The notes under the pieces: model-generated
Database searches by the model: none
Seen by the model: the letters and a program-made list of their open reading frames with translations, nothing else
Told to the model about the DNA's origin: nothing
Position numbers and translations under genes: made by a program
Shown: piece by piece, positions 1 to 8,249 of the stretch
How the letters are laid out: every line of letters starts with the position of its first letter
Numbering within the stretch: the first letter of the stretch is position 1
From: Bifidobacterium dentium JCM 1195 = DSM 20436
GTDB lineage: Bacteria; Actinomycetota; Actinomycetes; Actinomycetales; Bifidobacteriaceae
Length of the DNA stretch: 64,000 nucleotides
Assembly (NCBI RefSeq): GCF_001042595.1
Contig: NZ_AP012326.1
Span: forward strand, 124,001-188,000
Reading direction: 5' to 3'

Positions 1-974
1 CGGCGGATATGGGTGTGACCGGTTCGGGCGCGGCCGATCCATGCTCCTCTCATCTCGCCAACGCATTGGTTGGCAATCCCACGGATGTTCCTGTTCTGGA
101 AATCACCGGCGGAGGAGTGCGTTTTACAGCACACGGCGATATGGTCGTGGCCGTGGCCGGTGCTCCCGCACCAATCACCATCATCGGCAAAGCCACATGG
201 AACAGTGGCTTGGGTGCGCAACGTAATGCGGGAAACCAGTCGCATGCATCCGAACGTACCGTCGTGATTCGGCAGGAGGCCATGCTGTTGCGTGACGGCG
301 AAGTCATCGAAATCGGCGTTCCGACCAGCGGATTGCGCGACTATCTGGCGGTACGCGGCGGATTCGACGTGGCCCGCTCGCTCGGCTCCGCTGCGACCGA
401 CACCATGAGCGGCATCGGACCCAAGCCGGTCGCGGCTGGGCAGCTCCTACCGGTGCTTTCGCCGATCGGACGCCATCCATCAACGATGCGTGGCCCGCGC
501 CCAAACGGCGGGCACGGAAACAGCATAGGTCTACCGGAACCATGGCCCGAGCATCTACCGAAATCCGACGACATTACGGAGCTGCATGTGCGTTTGGGGC
601 CGCGCGACGACTGGTTCACTGCGACGGGAATCAGCGACTTTTTCGACCAGATTTGGACGGTCACCGCGCAATCGAACCGTGTAGGGCTGCGCTTGCAGGG
701 CGAACGTTCGCTGGAACGGCGTGATGCTACGGAATTGGCGAGCGAGGCAACGTTGCCGGGCTCCATCGAGGTGCCGACGAGCGGTCAACCGGTCATTTTC
801 CTGCGCGACCAACCCGTGACCGGAGGCTATCCGGTCATTGCCGTGCTGACGTCTGAATCGCTGATTCTAGCCGGGCAACTACCGCCGGGCGCCAAAATTC
901 GCTTCCGAATGTCCGATTCTCCAGAATCAGACAAACAGAACACACAATCACAAGAGCATAGGGAGGCCCGGTAA
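1..974 (+). CDS. pxpC: 5-oxoprolinase subunit C-like / biotin-dependent carboxyltransferase (PxpC/KipA family), 5' end outside window
   Basis: The reading frame is already open at base 3, and the visible protein begins within the conserved N-terminal block (ADMGVTGSGAADP, then LANALVGNP and LEITGGGVRF). The true start therefore lies upstream, and it may be fused to a PxpB/KipI part. PxpC works with PxpA and PxpB to cleave 5-oxoproline to glutamate with ATP. The stop overlaps the ATG of the biotin carboxylase gene by one base, so the two are translationally coupled. The last ~20 residues follow an in-frame palindromic repeat (SDSPESD) and look like a non-family C-terminal tail. The family call is firm; the exact substrate is inferred from the family. 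Confidence 0.85.
   Translation, partial: ADMGVTGSGAADPCSSHLANALVGNPTDVPVLEITGGGVRFTAHGDMVVAVAGAPAPITIIGKATWNSGLGAQRNAGNQSHASERTVVIRQEAMLLRDGEVIEIGVPTSGLRDYLAVRGGFDVARSLGSAATDTMSGIGPKPVAAGQLLPVLSPIGRHPSTMRGPRPNGGHGNSIGLPEPWPEHLPKSDDITELHVRLGPRDDWFTATGISDFFDQIWTVTAQSNRVGLRLQGERSLERRDATELASEATLPGSIEVPTSGQPVIFLRDQPVTGGYPVIAVLTSESLILAGQLPPGAKIRFRMSDSPESDKQNTQSQEHREAR
910..933 (+). repeat. 24-bp palindromic element, single copy, in frame in pxpC
   Basis: Left arm TGTCCGATTCT, centre CC, right arm AGAATCAGACA (one mismatch to the usual right arm). It is read in frame as SDSPESD near the C-terminus of the PxpC-like protein, ~20 codons before the stop. Confidence 0.9.
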
Positions 975-2794
975 TGCCCAGACTGCAGCGAATCCTGATC
1001 GCCAACCGCGGCGAGATCGCGGTGCGCATCATCCACGCGTGCCATGACACCGGTCGTACGGCCATTGCAGCTTACGCCGATCCGGATGCCGACGCGCTGT
1101 TCGTACACTTGGCCGACGAGGCCTATGCACTGCATGGGGTGGATGCAAAAAGCACGTATCTCAACATTGACGCGATTATAGAGACCGCCAAAAAAGCGCA
1201 TGCCGACGCCATACATCCCGGCTACGGGTTTCTTGCCGAAAACGCGGACTTTGCCGAAGCGGTGGCCGCCGCCGGCATGGCATGGATCGGGCCGGGAGCC
1301 GACACCATCCGCATGCTCGGCTCCAAAGTCGAAGCCCGGCGTATCGCGGCCGAAGTGGGCGCACCCATGGCCCCTGGCACCACCGAACCCGTACGCGATC
1401 CGTCCGAGGTCGTGGCATTCGCTGAGCGACATGGCCTTCCGCTGGCCATCAAAGCCGTGTATGGCGGCGGCGGGCGAGGCTTGAAGGTCGTGCACCGGCT
1501 GGAAGATGTGCGCGAGGCGTTCATGTCAGCCACGCATGAGGCCGAGCTTGCGTTCGGCAACGGGGATTGCTTCATCGAACGTTTTCTGGCACGTCCCCGT
1601 CATGTGGAGGTGCAGGTGCTGGGCGACCGAACCGGCAGCGTTGTCGCAGTCGGCACACGTGACTGTTCGCTGCAGCGTCGCAATCAGAAGCTTATCGAGG
1701 AGGCGCCGGCTCCGTTCCTGCCGGATGAGATCACGCGGCGGCTTGAATCGGCGGCCGTCGCCATCTGTAAGAAGGCGTGCTACGAGAGTGCCGGAACGGT
1801 GGAGTTTCTCGTTGATCCGGACGGCACCATGTCGTTCATGGAGGTTAACACGCGTATTCAGGTGGAACATCCTGTTACGGAGGCGGTGACAGGCGTCGAT
1901 CTGGTCGCGGCGCAGCTTGCGATTGCCGAAGGCGCGAGGATTCGCGAGATTCCCGGCCTGGAAGACGGCTGCACGCCTGCCGTGCATGGTCACGCCATCG
2001 AATTCCGTATTAACGCGGAGGATCCGGCGTTGGGTTTCGTTCCTTTTCCCGGCACCGTTGACGGATTGCGGGTGCCGACCGGCATCGGTGTTCGTTTTGA
2101 TTCCGGTGTCGAAGCCGGCGGTACGATTCCCGGTCAATTCGATTCAATGCTGGCCAAGCTGGTGATTGCCGCGCCTTCGCGCGAAGTTTGCCTGGCCCGC
2201 GCCCGCCGCGCATTGGCTGAGATTGCGGTTGCCGGCATTCCGACGGTTGTTCCGTTTGACAGGGCGGTGCTTGAGCAGCCCGCTTTTGTTGCGGAAGATG
2301 GCGACTTCGGCGTGTACACCCGTTGGATTGAGGAGGAGTTCCTGCCATCGGTTGATGTTGCGGCGTTGTCGGGAGGAGCCTGCGGTAGACGGGCCGCGCC
2401 GACGGATCCCGTTGAAAGCTGGATTGAGATTGATGGGCGGCGCGTACGTCTCGGCTTGCCTGCAGGGCTTGCCTCGCTCGCCTCCTTAGCTGCAGGTTTG
2501 TCCGATTCTGGTGAATCGGACATGCAGAGTGCGTTTCTTGCCCCGCGAATGTCCGATTCTGGTGAATCGGACAACCATGGCGGAGGTACGCCTCTTGAAT
2601 CCACGATCACTGGCACCTTGGTCCGTTGGCTGGCTGATGACGGCGCGCAGGTATGCGAGGGAGATTCGATCGTGGTGCTTGAGGCCATGAAGATGGAGAC
2701 CGAAATCGCGGCGTCCGCGTCGGGTACGCTGCATCGGTCCGCGAAGGTCGGCGATTTCGCCCAATATGGCGAGAATCTGGGATTCATCGAATAG
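974..2794 (+). CDS. Biotin carboxylase with C-terminal biotin carboxyl carrier domain
   Basis: The 606-residue protein has an N-terminal biotin carboxylase unit (ANRGEIAVRI; GYGFLAENADF; the glycine loop AVYGGGGRGLKVV; EVNTRIQVEHPVTE) and a C-terminal BCCP domain with the biotinylation motif EAMKMET, the modified lysine being about residue 573. It would carboxylate biotin with ATP and bicarbonate. Biotin carboxylase/BCCP genes are often found beside pxpBC, which suggests a role in the oxoproline complex rather than fatty acid synthesis; that is inference. The linker between the two domains (about 510-533) carries two in-frame palindromic elements coding SDSGESD. A GGGAGG ribosome site precedes the ATG. 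Confidence 0.9.
   Translation: MPRLQRILIANRGEIAVRIIHACHDTGRTAIAAYADPDADALFVHLADEAYALHGVDAKSTYLNIDAIIETAKKAHADAIHPGYGFLAENADFAEAVAAAGMAWIGPGADTIRMLGSKVEARRIAAEVGAPMAPGTTEPVRDPSEVVAFAERHGLPLAIKAVYGGGGRGLKVVHRLEDVREAFMSATHEAELAFGNGDCFIERFLARPRHVEVQVLGDRTGSVVAVGTRDCSLQRRNQKLIEEAPAPFLPDEITRRLESAAVAICKKACYESAGTVEFLVDPDGTMSFMEVNTRIQVEHPVTEAVTGVDLVAAQLAIAEGARIREIPGLEDGCTPAVHGHAIEFRINAEDPALGFVPFPGTVDGLRVPTGIGVRFDSGVEAGGTIPGQFDSMLAKLVIAAPSREVCLARARRALAEIAVAGIPTVVPFDRAVLEQPAFVAEDGDFGVYTRWIEEEFLPSVDVAALSGGACGRRAAPTDPVESWIEIDGRRVRLGLPAGLASLASLAAGLSDSGESDMQSAFLAPRMSDSGESDNHGGGTPLESTITGTLVRWLADDGAQVCEGDSIVVLEAMKMETEIAASASGTLHRSAKVGDFAQYGENLGFIE
2499..2573 (+). repeat. Palindromic element doublet (51-bp period), in frame in the biotin carboxylase linker
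   Basis: Two 24-bp copies at 2499-2522 and 2550-2573, arms TGTCCGATTCT and GAATCGGACA around GGT. The 27-bp spacer ends in CCCCGCGAA. Both read SDSGESD; together with the spacer they add exactly 25 codons to the loop joining the carboxylase and carrier domains. Confidence 0.93.
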
Positions 2795-2850
2795 TCTGCA
2801 CTTGCGTATGCGAACGTCTTGCGTATGCGAACGTCTTGGAGGAGAGGGAC

Positions 2851-3879
2851 ATGCGTACAAGCATTTTGGATTGGCGGCACTACCCGACCATTGCGAGAAT
2901 CGCGAACATGGCCGCTTGCGATGTCGGCCGCGGCTCGGAGACGTTGATGACGTATTCCCGCGGCGACCTGTTTCATGCCGCCCGTCATTTGGTTTCCGGC
3001 AGAGTAGGGCGTTCCGGTAGGAACGGTCTGCCGGCCCGGGCGCTGGTGGTTACCGGATTCTTCATTCCGAAGGCCGACCAGCCGGCCGCCGAGACGGACG
3101 GTCCGTTAGGTGCGTTGGAGGTGTGCATGGCGTTGCGTGCGATTGGCGGAGACGCATGGCTGGTCAACGACGAATGCTGCGAACCGGTGATCCGCCCGGC
3201 GGCGTTGGGATTCCTGCCGGAGGACCATGTGCTCATCGCACCTGATGTGTCCGATTCTCCAGAATCGGACAATTGGAGCATGAACAGTGCCCCGCGTTTG
3301 TCTGATTCGGGAGAATCGGACAAACGGGCACACGGCGGCACCCCGTTCGACGCCTGGCTGAATCGCGTGATCGACCTGGTGCGCGCCGAAGGCATCAGCA
3401 CCCTGATCTACATCGAGCGCGTAGGTCCTGCCCGCGACGGTAATCCGCACAACATGCGCGGCATTGACATCACTGAATGGACCGCGCCCCTCAGCCAATT
3501 GACTCTCATGGGACTGCATACCATCGGCGTGGGTGACGGCGGCAATGAAATCGGCATGGGCCGCGTCGAGGATTATGCCATCGAGGGCGTGGTGGACCAC
3601 GGTATGGATATCGCGTGCACGGTGTCGACGGACCAGCTTGTGGTGGCGGGCACGTCGAATTGGGGCGCTCATGCGTTGGTGTGCGTCATGCGCGCGTTAG
3701 GCCGCACGGAGGTGGATCCGTATATGGAGGTCGAGTGGCAGCGCGTGGTGTTGGACGTGATTGTTGCGCACGGTGGGCTTGATGGTGTGCATATGACGAA
3801 TGTTGCGACTGTGGATGGCCTTGATTCCGACCGTTATTTCGCGGAGATCATGGCGCTCGCATCCGTTGCGCGCCGGTGA
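2851..3879 (+). CDS. DUF4392 protein, D-glutamate cyclase-like
   Basis: This 342-residue protein carries signatures of the DUF4392 / D-glutamate cyclase C-terminal family: ETDGPLGALEV, VDHG-type segments and DGGNEIGMGRVED. Vertebrate DGLUCY of this family interconverts D-glutamate and 5-oxo-D-proline. That fits a gene placed directly after 5-oxoprolinase-type genes, so the operon may channel D-glutamate or oxoproline. An alternative TTG start lies at 2836, but GGAGGAGAGG sits ideally before the ATG at 2851. Two in-frame palindromic elements (residues ~134-140 SDSPESD and ~151-157 SDSGESD) form an insertion between family-conserved blocks. Confidence 0.8.
   Translation: MRTSILDWRHYPTIARIANMAACDVGRGSETLMTYSRGDLFHAARHLVSGRVGRSGRNGLPARALVVTGFFIPKADQPAAETDGPLGALEVCMALRAIGGDAWLVNDECCEPVIRPAALGFLPEDHVLIAPDVSDSPESDNWSMNSAPRLSDSGESDKRAHGGTPFDAWLNRVIDLVRAEGISTLIYIERVGPARDGNPHNMRGIDITEWTAPLSQLTLMGLHTIGVGDGGNEIGMGRVEDYAIEGVVDHGMDIACTVSTDQLVVAGTSNWGAHALVCVMRALGRTEVDPYMEVEWQRVVLDVIVAHGGLDGVHMTNVATVDGLDSDRYFAEIMALASVARR
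3248..3322 (+). repeat. Palindromic element doublet (51-bp period), in frame in the DUF4392 gene
   Basis: Copies at 3248-3271 (centre CC, peptide SDSPESD) and 3299-3322 (TGTCTGATTCG left arm, peptide SDSGESD). The 27-bp spacer ends in GCCCCGCGTT, resembling the spacer end in the biotin carboxylase doublet (GCCCCGCGAA). Confidence 0.93.
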
Positions 3880-3920
3880 CGCATCGAGCTGGTCTGACAC
3901 GCCGACGGGCTGTTCTCGAC

Positions 3921-3950
3921 TGGACAACGATGCCCGTTCGGCGGTAATAT
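3921..3950 (+). promoter_or_regulatory. Candidate sucP promoter
   Basis: TGGACA at 3921-3926, an 18-bp spacer and TAATAT at 3945-3950. The -10 box overlaps the left half of the LacI-type operator, which would let a repressor block initiation directly. Confidence 0.5.
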
Positions 3951-3967
3951 CGAACCGGTTCGATATT
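3946..3967. promoter_or_regulatory. LacI-type operator upstream of sucP
   Basis: A perfect 22-bp palindrome with core TATCGAACCGGTTCGATA, 66 bp before the sucP ATG. The same core recurs at 8104, 11535 and 11597, so one LacI-family regulator not encoded in this window probably controls this block. Confidence 0.8.
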
Positions 3968-4033
3968 CAGGGTGGACGATATCCGCCGTTGAACAATCGC
4001 AAACAATCATGATTTGGAACCGAGGGAGGTCCC

Positions 4034-5548
4034 ATGAAGAACAAAGTGCAGCTCATCACTTATGCTGACCGTTTGGGCGACGGCACCATCAAGTCGATGA
4101 CCGATATCCTGCGCACCCGCTTCGACGGTGTGTACGACGGCGTGCATATCCTGCCGTTTTTCACCCCGTTCGATGGCGCCGACGCGGGTTTTGACCCGAT
4201 CGACCACACCAAGGTCGATCCACGTCTCGGCGACTGGAACGATGTCGCCGAGCTTTCCACGACCCACGACATCATGGTCGACGCCATCGTCAACCACATG
4301 AGCTGGGAATCCGAGCAGTTCCAGGACGTGCTCGCCAACGGTGAGGAATCCGAGTACTACCCGATGTTCCTGACCATGAGCTCCGTCTTCCCGAACGGCG
4401 CCACCGAAGAGGATCTGGCCGGCATTTACCGTCCGCGTCCGGGTCTGCCGTTCACCCACTACAAGTTCGCCGGCAAGACCCGTCTGGTGTGGGTGAGCTT
4501 CACCCCGCAGCAGGTCGACATCGACACCGACTCCGACAAGGGTTGGGAATACCTCATGTCGATTTTCGACCAGATGGCAGCCTCGCATGTGAGCTACATC
4601 CGTCTCGACGCCGTCGGCTACGGCGCCAAAGAGGCCGGCACCAGCTGTTTCATGACCCCGAAGACCTTCAAGCTGATCTCCCGCCTACGCGAAGAGGGCG
4701 TCAAGCGTGGTCTTGAGATTCTCATCGAAGTGCATTCCTACTACAAGAAGCAGGTCGAGATCGCCTCGAAGGTCGATCGCGTCTACGATTTCGCCCTGCC
4801 GCCGTTGCTGCTGCACTCGCTGAATACGGGCCACGTCGAGCCGGTCGCGCACTGGACCGACATCCGTCCGAACAATGCCGTCACCGTGCTCGATACGCAC
4901 GATGGCATCGGCGTGATCGACATCGGCTCCGATCAGCTGGATCGTTCGCTCAAGGGCCTTGTGCCGGATGAGGACGTCGACAACCTCGTCAACGCCATTC
5001 ACGCCAACACCCATGGCGAGTCCCAGGCTGCGACCGGTGCCGCCGCCTCCAATCTCGACCTGTACCAGGTCAACAGCACCTACTACTCGGCATTGGGATG
5101 CAACGACCAGCACTACATCGCCGCCCGCGCCGTGCAGTTCTTCCTGCCGGGCGTCCCCCAGGTCTACTACGTCGGCGCCCTCGCCGGCAGGAACGACATG
5201 GAGCTGCTGAGGAAGACCAACAACGGCCGCGACATCAACCGCCACTACTACTCCACCGCGGAGATCGACGAGAATCTCGAACGCCCGGTCGTCAAGGCGC
5301 TGAATGCCTTGGCGAAGTTCCGCAACGAGCTCGACGCCTTCGACGGTGAATTCTCCTACGAGGCCGATGGTGACACGTCCATCAGCTTCACCTGGAAGGG
5401 CGACGCCACCTCCGCCACGCTCACCTTCGAGCCAGGCAAGGGTCTTGGCGTCGACAACACCGCTTCGGTCGCCACGCTCGCGTGGACCGATGCCGCCGGC
5501 GATCACCGTACCGACGATCTGATCGCCGAGCCGCCGGTCGTTGCCTGA
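4034..5548 (+). CDS. sucP: Sucrose phosphorylase (GH13_18)
   Basis: The 504-residue cytoplasmic enzyme splits sucrose with phosphate to alpha-glucose 1-phosphate and fructose, saving one ATP before the bifid shunt. Length and sequence match the structurally known B. adolescentis enzyme. The nucleophile Asp192 (YIRLDAVGYG), the acid/base Glu232 (EVHSYYKK) and Asp290 (LDTHDGIG) fall at the same numbers. ACCGAGGGAGGT precedes the ATG. Expression is likely repressed through the palindrome at 3946-3967. A strong hairpin follows the gene. Confidence 0.97.
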   Translation: MKNKVQLITYADRLGDGTIKSMTDILRTRFDGVYDGVHILPFFTPFDGADAGFDPIDHTKVDPRLGDWNDVAELSTTHDIMVDAIVNHMSWESEQFQDVLANGEESEYYPMFLTMSSVFPNGATEEDLAGIYRPRPGLPFTHYKFAGKTRLVWVSFTPQQVDIDTDSDKGWEYLMSIFDQMAASHVSYIRLDAVGYGAKEAGTSCFMTPKTFKLISRLREEGVKRGLEILIEVHSYYKKQVEIASKVDRVYDFALPPLLLHSLNTGHVEPVAHWTDIRPNNAVTVLDTHDGIGVIDIGSDQLDRSLKGLVPDEDVDNLVNAIHANTHGESQAATGAAASNLDLYQVNSTYYSALGCNDQHYIAARAVQFFLPGVPQVYYVGALAGRNDMELLRKTNNGRDINRHYYSTAEIDENLERPVVKALNALAKFRNELDAFDGEFSYEADGDTSISFTWKGDATSATLTFEPGKGLGVDNTASVATLAWTDAAGDHRTDDLIAEPPVVA

Positions 5549-5568
5549 CATACGGGCCTGCATCCGCC

Positions 5569-5606
5569 ATTGTCCCTCCCGTGCCGGCAGGCGTGGGAGG
5601 GACAAT
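5569..5606 (+). terminator. Hairpin after sucP
   Basis: A 12-bp perfect stem (ATTGTCCCTCCC with GGGAGGGACAAT) around a 14-base loop, 20 bp after the sucP stop. There is no U-tract, so it may be a stabilising 3' hairpin or a weak terminator before yesL. Confidence 0.6.
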
Positions 5607-5661
5607 TCGGCATTTCGGACGATGCGGCCCGTATCCGGCCCTTGCATGTAAGGTGAGCACC

Positions 5662-6318
5662 ATGCCAAAGATGTCAAAGCTCTTCGATCAGAACAACATG
5701 TTCTTCGCCATCATGGGCGTACTGTTCGACCTGATCATCCTTAACGTACTCACGCTGCTGTGCTGCATTCCGATTGTCACCGCCGGCGCCGCGTTCACGG
5801 CCATGCACAGCGTGCTGTGGCGTATGGTCCGCCATGAGGAGACGTACGTTGCACGCCAGTTTTTCGAGTCGTTCAAACGTAATTTCAGGCAGTCGCTCCT
5901 GCCTTGGCTCGGATTGCTGCTTGCCGCCGTCGTGCTTGCCGTCGATGGCATGCTCGCATGGTCGATGGCGTCCATGCGTGGCCCGCTTGTCGCCTGCGTC
6001 GCCTTTGCGGGACTGGTGGTCATCGCCATTGCGCAGTATTTTTTCCCACTGCTGTCACGCTACGAAGACCCCACTCCGGTGCATCTGCGGAACGCCGCCA
6101 AACTTGCGCTCGGCTTCTTTCCACGCACCTTGTGCATGCTGGTGATCCTCGTCGGTTTCGCCGTGCTGTATATGCAGTTCTTCGTCTATATGATTCCGCT
6201 GCTGCTGTTGATGGGCGTCACGTTGCCGCAGTATTGCTGTGCTTGGATCTACAACTGGATTTTCCGGCGTATCGACGGTGAGATTGACACGGGAGGCCGG
6301 ACGATTCCGCGATCATGA
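5662..6318 (+). CDS. YesL family (DUF624) membrane protein
   Basis: A 218-residue membrane protein with several hydrophobic segments and the YesL signature near the N-terminus (LLCCIPIVTAGAAFTAMHSVLWRMVR). YesL proteins are usually encoded beside CUT1 carbohydrate importers; their biochemical role is not established. The ATG at 5662 is chosen because AAGGTGA stands 6-7 bases before it; an upstream in-frame extension crosses the sucP terminator and is not credible. The 3' end overlaps the convergent GH13 gene by six bases. A second yesL-like gene occurs at 34885. Confidence 0.82.
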   Translation: MPKMSKLFDQNNMFFAIMGVLFDLIILNVLTLLCCIPIVTAGAAFTAMHSVLWRMVRHEETYVARQFFESFKRNFRQSLLPWLGLLLAAVVLAVDGMLAWSMASMRGPLVACVAFAGLVVIAIAQYFFPLLSRYEDPTPVHLRNAAKLALGFFPRTLCMLVILVGFAVLYMQFFVYMIPLLLLMGVTLPQYCCAWIYNWIFRRIDGEIDTGGRTIPRS

Positions 6319-7917
6319 CCGGCATCTGAAGATGGTCGCGCTACCTGCCGGTACGTGCAGCTCGCCTTCATCGACGCCGGCGACGGTTCCGATGTGAAAC
6401 AGCACGTCGTCTTCCGCTGCGCCGATTGCATCGCCATACACCGCCGATAGTGTGCAGCGTGCGTCTGAGGGCGACGGATTGATGGCCACGATGATGCGCT
6501 CGCTGGGATTCGCGTCATCGGCTTCGTCGGCCGTTCTTGCGTATGCCAGCGGGTATGCGTGGTCTTCGGCGTGCAGGAATTCGATGCCGCCGTCCGCCTG
6601 TAGCGCCGGGTGCGCCATGCGGAGGGCGTTCAGGGCGCGTACTGTGCGCAACAGCGAGTCGGAATCCGTCTCCTGTGAAGCCACGTTCGGCGCGTCTGCG
6701 GCGTCATCGATCGGCAGGTACAGGCTTTCCCGCCGCGCGGATGAGAATCCTGCGTTGGTCGAGTGGTCCCATTGCATCGGCGTACGCGAACCGGTTCGTT
6801 CGTAGCCGCCTTCCTTGGATTTGAGTCCGTGTGCGTAGCGCATGCCGATTTCGTCGCCGTAGTAGATGAACGGGCAACCCGGCATGGTCAGCAGGAACGC
6901 GAATGCAAGTTTCATTTCGGCGGGTGTCAGGGTGTCGCGCATGCGGATCATGTCATGGTTGCCCGACGGAATGCAGATGTAGCCGTCGCCTGCGGTGTCG
7001 GTGAGCATCTTTCGGTATATGTCGGCGAACGCCTTGATGTCGCCGTTCGCCGAGGCGGAGAAATACGGATTCTCCCGGAACAGGTCGAGGTAGTGTGACG
7101 GCCCGAAATGCAGCAGGAAGTCCATGTCGAAGCCGGCGTGCAGCGCCTCACGGGGATTGCCCCATTCCGAAACGAGCACCGCTTCCGGGTGCGTTTCGTC
7201 CAGGTGGGCACGCACCTGCCGCCACAGTTTCGACGTCCAACGGTGTTCCGGATCCTCTTTGACCAGACTGCCCGCCATGTCTACGCGGAAGCCGTCGCAA
7301 CCCAAGCCCAGCCAAAAGTCCATGATGTCTTGAATGAGCAGGCGTCCGGCCTGCGCTTCGGGTGAATCCGCAGCGAATTGCCAGTCTTCGGTCACGGTGC
7401 CGAAGCCGTAGTTCAGGCAGACCTGTGTGGAGAAGCAGTTGACGGCGGCCGCGTCCGGGCGTTCGGCGATGCCGCCCAGAAAGCCGCGAATCGATGCATA
7501 TGGCGAATTCAGGTCGGGGGATTGGCTCATCGGCCGCCAGATGTAGCGGTCGGTCCATGCGTTGCGTTCGTCCTTGCAGGATTCCTTGAACCAGGGGTTG
7601 TCGATGGCAGTATGACCCGGCACCAGATCGAGCAGTACGTGCATGCCGAGTTCGTGTGCATGCTCGAACACCGCTGCGAGGTCTTCGTTGCTGCCGTAGC
7701 GCGCCGCGACGGTGTAGTAGTCGCGTACGTCGTAGCCGGCGTCGTAGAACGATGAATCGAAGCAGGGATTGATCCAGATTGCATTGCAGCCGAGATTGCG
7801 GATGTATTCGAGTTTGCTGATGATGCCTCGAAAATCCCCGATACCGTCGCCGTCGGAGTCCCGAAAAGACTGCGGATAGACTTCGTAGAAAATCGCGTTA
7901 TTTAGCCAGTCTGCCAT
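6313..7917 (-). CDS. GH13 glycoside hydrolase, alpha-glucosidase-like
   Basis: 534 residues in the usual GH13 order: FYEVYPQSFRDSDGDGIGDFRGI, NPCFDSSFYDAGYDVRDYY, GFRVDMAGSL (nucleophile Asp), VSEWGNP (acid/base Glu) and SGNHDMIR (third Asp). No signal peptide, so it is cytoplasmic and should hydrolyse or transglycosylate imported alpha-gluco-oligosaccharides. Closest in style to oligo-1,6-glucosidase / alpha-glucosidase enzymes; the linkage is not decidable here. The start at 7917 is preceded on the minus strand by AAGGGAG; an in-frame extension to 8034 has no support. It is divergent from the ABC importer and probably shares its regulation. Confidence 0.87.
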   Translation of the reverse strand: MADWLNNAIFYEVYPQSFRDSDGDGIGDFRGIISKLEYIRNLGCNAIWINPCFDSSFYDAGYDVRDYYTVAARYGSNEDLAAVFEHAHELGMHVLLDLVPGHTAIDNPWFKESCKDERNAWTDRYIWRPMSQSPDLNSPYASIRGFLGGIAERPDAAAVNCFSTQVCLNYGFGTVTEDWQFAADSPEAQAGRLLIQDIMDFWLGLGCDGFRVDMAGSLVKEDPEHRWTSKLWRQVRAHLDETHPEAVLVSEWGNPREALHAGFDMDFLLHFGPSHYLDLFRENPYFSASANGDIKAFADIYRKMLTDTAGDGYICIPSGNHDMIRMRDTLTPAEMKLAFAFLLTMPGCPFIYYGDEIGMRYAHGLKSKEGGYERTGSRTPMQWDHSTNAGFSSARRESLYLPIDDAADAPNVASQETDSDSLLRTVRALNALRMAHPALQADGGIEFLHAEDHAYPLAYARTADEADDANPSERIIVAINPSPSDARCTLSAVYGDAIGAAEDDVLFHIGTVAGVDEGELHVPAGSATIFRCRS

Positions 7918-8103
7918 AAAATCTCCCTTGATTGGCTGGTTGTGATTATCGCCTTGCAGTGTGCTGTGAACTGCAGATTGATGGGGGTATCTAGTGCCAT
8001 CATAACGTGAGGCAAGGCCTTTTCTAAAGTCCAAAATGGCAGTATTTGCAACACGTCAAACCTTTGACGCGACACGCTGGTGAAAGGTTGGAAAACCGGG
8101 TTT

Positions 8104-8143
8104 TATCGAACCGGTTTGACAGTTTTGAAGCGGTTGATACACT
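8104..8143 (+). promoter_or_regulatory. Promoter with overlapping operator for the first CUT1 importer
   Basis: TATCGAACCGGTTTGACA (8104-8121) is a variant of the sucP operator and overlaps a consensus TTGACA at 8116-8121. A 16-bp spacer leads to TACACT at 8138. The remaining 332-bp divergent gap (7918-8249) holds nothing else I recognise. Confidence 0.65.
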
Positions 8144-8249
8144 TATTGCTCAGGACGGAAAATTTCCGACGGCGCGAGTCGGAGGTTCCTCCTCACACCT
8201 CATGAGGCAGTGTTGCCTGATGAACAGTGGAAATAGAAAGGGATTGGCA

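Noticed and set aside
2499..2573. Repeat-spacer-repeat units as a CRISPR array
   Set aside because: Only two repeats per site, perfect palindromes inside coding frames, spacers of 27 bp that are part of proteins, and no cas genes.
5482..5661. Longer N-terminus of the first YesL protein
   Set aside because: It would overlap the end of sucP and run through its terminator hairpin; the start at 5662 has a ribosome site.
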